A DNA stretch of 6,795 bases from Psychrobacter sp. (GTDB lineage Bacteria > Pseudomonadota > Gammaproteobacteria > Pseudomonadales > Moraxellaceae): positions 1-6,795 of the forward strand of contig JARIEH010000047.1 of NCBI GenBank assembly GCA_029256865.1. The letters are read 5' to 3'. A program made the translations under genes and the position numbers. Each line of letters begins with the position of its first letter. Position 1 is the stretch's first letter. The notes beneath the pieces were generated by a model. It had not been told where the DNA came from. It did no database searches and saw only the letters and a list, made by a program, of their open reading frames with translations. Positions 4,881 to 6,795 of the stretch are shown piece by piece.

Positions 4881-5771
4881 ATGACATCATCAGCTGGCGC
4901 TCGCTTTCGCAGTGCAATGAAACAAAAAAACGATAATAACCAACCATTACAGATTGTTGGTACTATCAATGCTTATACTGCCATGATGGCAACCCAAGTG
5001 GGCCATCAAGCACTCTATCTTTCTGGTGCTGGTGTAGCGAATGCGTCGTTTGGTCTGCCTGATTTGGGTATGACCAGCCTTGATAATGTCCTAGAAGACG
5101 CTCGCCGTATTACCGATGCCGTAGAAACGCCGCTTTTAGTCGATATCGATACGGGTTGGGGTGGTGCATTTAACATCAGCCAAACTGTTAGAAAAATGGA
5201 AAAAGCAGGCGTGGCAGCCGTACATATCGAAGATCAAGTCGCACAAAAGCGCTGTGGTCATCGCCCTAATAAAGAAATCGTTAGTATTGCAGAGATGGTC
5301 GACCGTCTAAAAGCAGCATTAGATGCCAAGACGGACAGCGATTTTGTGGTCATGGCTCGTACCGATGCTTTGTCTGTTGAAGGGCTTGACGCTGCTGTTG
5401 AGCGCGCAGTCGCCTTCCAAGAAGCAGGCGCCGATATGATCTTTGCTGAAGCATTGACGGATATCGAGATGTATCGTAAGTTTACAGACGTCCTAGATAT
5501 TCCAGTCTTAGCAAACATGACTGAGTTTGGTCAGACTGATCTCTATACCACTGAGCAGCTCTATGGCGTTGGTGTAGAGATGGTACTTTATCCATTATCA
5601 GCGTTCCGTGCTATGAACAAAGCCGCTTTAAACGTCTATCAGCATATTTTATCGGACGGCACACAACAAAGCGTCGTTGACACCATGCAGACGCGCATGG
5701 AGTTGTATGATTTCTTAAACTATCATGAATTTGAGCAAACGCTAGACAAGCTATTTGCTGATAACAAGTAA
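4881..5771 (+). CDS. prpB: 2-methylisocitrate lyase
   Basis: PrpB cleaves 2-methylisocitrate to pyruvate and succinate, the last step of the methylcitrate cycle of propionate breakdown, in the cytoplasm; it is a Mg-dependent member of the isocitrate lyase/PEP mutase superfamily with a TIM-barrel fold. The 296 residues run full length against the family. Recognisable parts are YLSGAGVA (46-53), [11 protein letters not shown] (58-68) with Asp61, the metal-binding region VDIDTGWG (87-94) with Asp88 and Asp90, the signature [13 protein letters not shown] (115-127) with catalytic Cys125, then [17 protein letters not shown] and [14 protein letters not shown]. No key residue is missing. KRCGH and overall similarity favour PrpB over plain isocitrate lyase or oxaloacetate decarboxylase. 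It is followed on the same strand by prpC after 107 bp with no terminator in between, so cotranscription is likely. Confidence 0.97.
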   Translation: MTSSAGARFRSAMKQKNDNNQPLQIVGTINAYTAMMATQVGHQALYLSGAGVANASFGLPDLGMTSLDNVLEDARRITDAVETPLLVDIDTGWGGAFNISQTVRKMEKAGVAAVHIEDQVAQKRCGHRPNKEIVSIAEMVDRLKAALDAKTDSDFVVMARTDALSVEGLDAAVERAVAFQEAGADMIFAEALTDIEMYRKFTDVLDIPVLANMTEFGQTDLYTTEQLYGVGVEMVLYPLSAFRAMNKAALNVYQHILSDGTQQSVVDTMQTRMELYDFLNYHEFEQTLDKLFADNK

Positions 5772-5878
5772 GATATAAACTTGTTCTCTCATTAAGATTT
5801 TTAGCTATTAACACCCTGCAATTCAATCAATTTACCCACAACAAGCTACTAAAAACCATTAACAAAAGGAATTTAATC
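5772..5878 (+). other. prpB-prpC spacer
   Basis: These 107 AT-rich bases contain no convincing hairpin terminator, promoter or small ORF. The only clear element is AAAGGA (5865-5870), the ribosome-binding site of prpC, 8 bases before its ATG. The gap is rather long for tightly coupled genes but compatible with an operon. Confidence 0.5.
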
Positions 5879-6795
5879 ATGGCAGCAGGCAAGCAATTAT
5901 CAGGCGCAGGACTACGTGGTCAAGTCGCTGGCAACACTTCATTATCAACGGTTGGAAAATCAGGCTCAGGTCTTACCTACCGTGGCTATGATGTCAAAGA
6001 TTTGGCCGAGCATTGTGTCTTTGAAGAAGTAGCTTATCTATTACTATATGGTAACTTACCGACTCAAAGTGAGCTAGATGCTTATCAAGCCAAACTCAAA
6101 ACCATGCGCGGATTACCACAAGCGCTAAAAGACGTGCTTGAGCGTATCCCAGCAGAAGCTCATCCGATGGATGTCCTACGTACAGGGTGCTCTATGCTTG
6201 GTAACCTTGAGATGGAAACGGATTTTGAACAGCAGAATGATAAAACAGATCGCATGCTGGCAGTGTTCCCCTCAATCATCAACTACTGGTATCGTTTTAG
6301 CCATGATAATGTTCGTATCGAGACTGAAACTGATGATGACACCGTGGGTGGTCATTTCCTACATCTGCTTAAAGGCGAAAAGCCCAATGAGCTACACGAA
6401 AAGGTCATGAACGTTTCTCTCATTCTTTATGCTGAGCATGAGTTTAACGCCTCTACCTTTACCGCGCGCGTCTGTGCTTCTACCCTATCAGACATCCATT
6501 CTTGTATTACTGGTGCGATTGGCTCATTACGCGGCCACTTGCATGGCGGTGCAAACGAAGCAGCTATGGATATGATTGAAGGCTTTAGCTCACCCGATGA
6601 AGCTGAAAAAGAAATGATGGCCATGCTTGAGCGTAAAGACAAAATCATGGGCTTCGGTCATGCCATCTATAGTGAGTCAGACCCACGTAACGTCGTGATC
6701 AAAGAATGGGCTGAGAAGTTAGGCCAAGATGTCGGTGATACCGTTCTGTATCCGGTATCAGTACGCTGTGAAGAGGTGATGTGGCGCGAGAAGAA
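5879..6795 (+). CDS. prpC: 2-methylcitrate synthase, 3'-truncated by the window edge
   Basis: PrpC condenses propionyl-CoA with oxaloacetate to 2-methylcitrate, the entry reaction of the methylcitrate cycle, and belongs to the short (type I-like) citrate synthase family. About 305 of an expected 375-390 residues are in the window; the frame is open to the last base. The N-terminus GLRGQVAG then LTYRGYDVKDLAEHCVFEEVAYLLLYG is typical. The two catalytic histidines are His222 in GHLHGGANEAAM and His261 in GFGHAIY. The catalytic Asp should lie beyond the window. HPMDVLRTG (95-103) and YAEHEFNASTFTARV (184-198) are also family signatures. The segment GHAIYSESDPRN and the position next to prpB favour methylcitrate over citrate synthase. 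The start is fixed by AAAGGA 8 bases before the ATG. Genes such as acnD and prpF often follow in related bacteria but cannot be seen here. Confidence 0.95.
   Translation, partial: MAAGKQLSGAGLRGQVAGNTSLSTVGKSGSGLTYRGYDVKDLAEHCVFEEVAYLLLYGNLPTQSELDAYQAKLKTMRGLPQALKDVLERIPAEAHPMDVLRTGCSMLGNLEMETDFEQQNDKTDRMLAVFPSIINYWYRFSHDNVRIETETDDDTVGGHFLHLLKGEKPNELHEKVMNVSLILYAEHEFNASTFTARVCASTLSDIHSCITGAIGSLRGHLHGGANEAAMDMIEGFSSPDEAEKEMMAMLERKDKIMGFGHAIYSESDPRNVVIKEWAEKLGQDVGDTVLYPVSVRCEEVMWREK

Noticed and set aside
6138..6648. Open frames overlapping prpC on both strands
   Set aside because: They overlap a clearly conserved citrate synthase-family reading frame that is open to the window edge, and they have no family features of their own.

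Overview
The window looks like chromosomal DNA from a gammaproteobacterium of the Moraxellaceae, most likely Psychrobacter or a close relative. The clues are a moderate-to-low GC content, a prpB-prpC methylcitrate locus whose proteins resemble those of Acinetobacter and Psychrobacter, and AT-rich intergenic spacers. This assignment is inferred from sequence style and remembered protein families, not from a search.

Layout from left to right. (1) The 3' part of a CobW/COG0523-family GTPase-like gene on the + strand, cut by the left edge. (2) A convergent minus-strand gene for an unrecognised single-pass membrane protein. (3) A divergent intergenic region of about 280 bp with a tandem 11-bp repeat and a perfect hexamer dyad. 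(4) A LysR-type regulator on +. (5) A short regulatory spacer, then an Nramp-fold transporter on +, closed by a strong intrinsic terminator. (6) A 400-bp regulatory region with a phased set of GTTA motifs. (7) prpB (2-methylisocitrate lyase, complete) and prpC (2-methylcitrate synthase, cut by the right edge), both on +.

How they fit together. prpB and prpC encode two steps of the methylcitrate cycle, which oxidises propionyl-CoA to pyruvate and succinate. They appear to form the start of a prp operon with its own promoter, because a strong terminator separates them from the upstream transporter. The LysR gene and the Nramp-like gene form a plausible regulator-transporter pair. That transporter lacks the usual metal-binding residues of TM1 (GGSH where DPGN is expected), so its substrate is uncertain. 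The CobW-family protein also lacks its usual CxCC metal motif and has an altered guanine-specificity motif.

I see no phage, IS element, CRISPR array, tRNA or rRNA here. No defence or otherwise wholly new system is evident. The points most worth a second look are the two proteins with altered family motifs, the uncharacterised membrane protein, and the cis-regulatory repeats.
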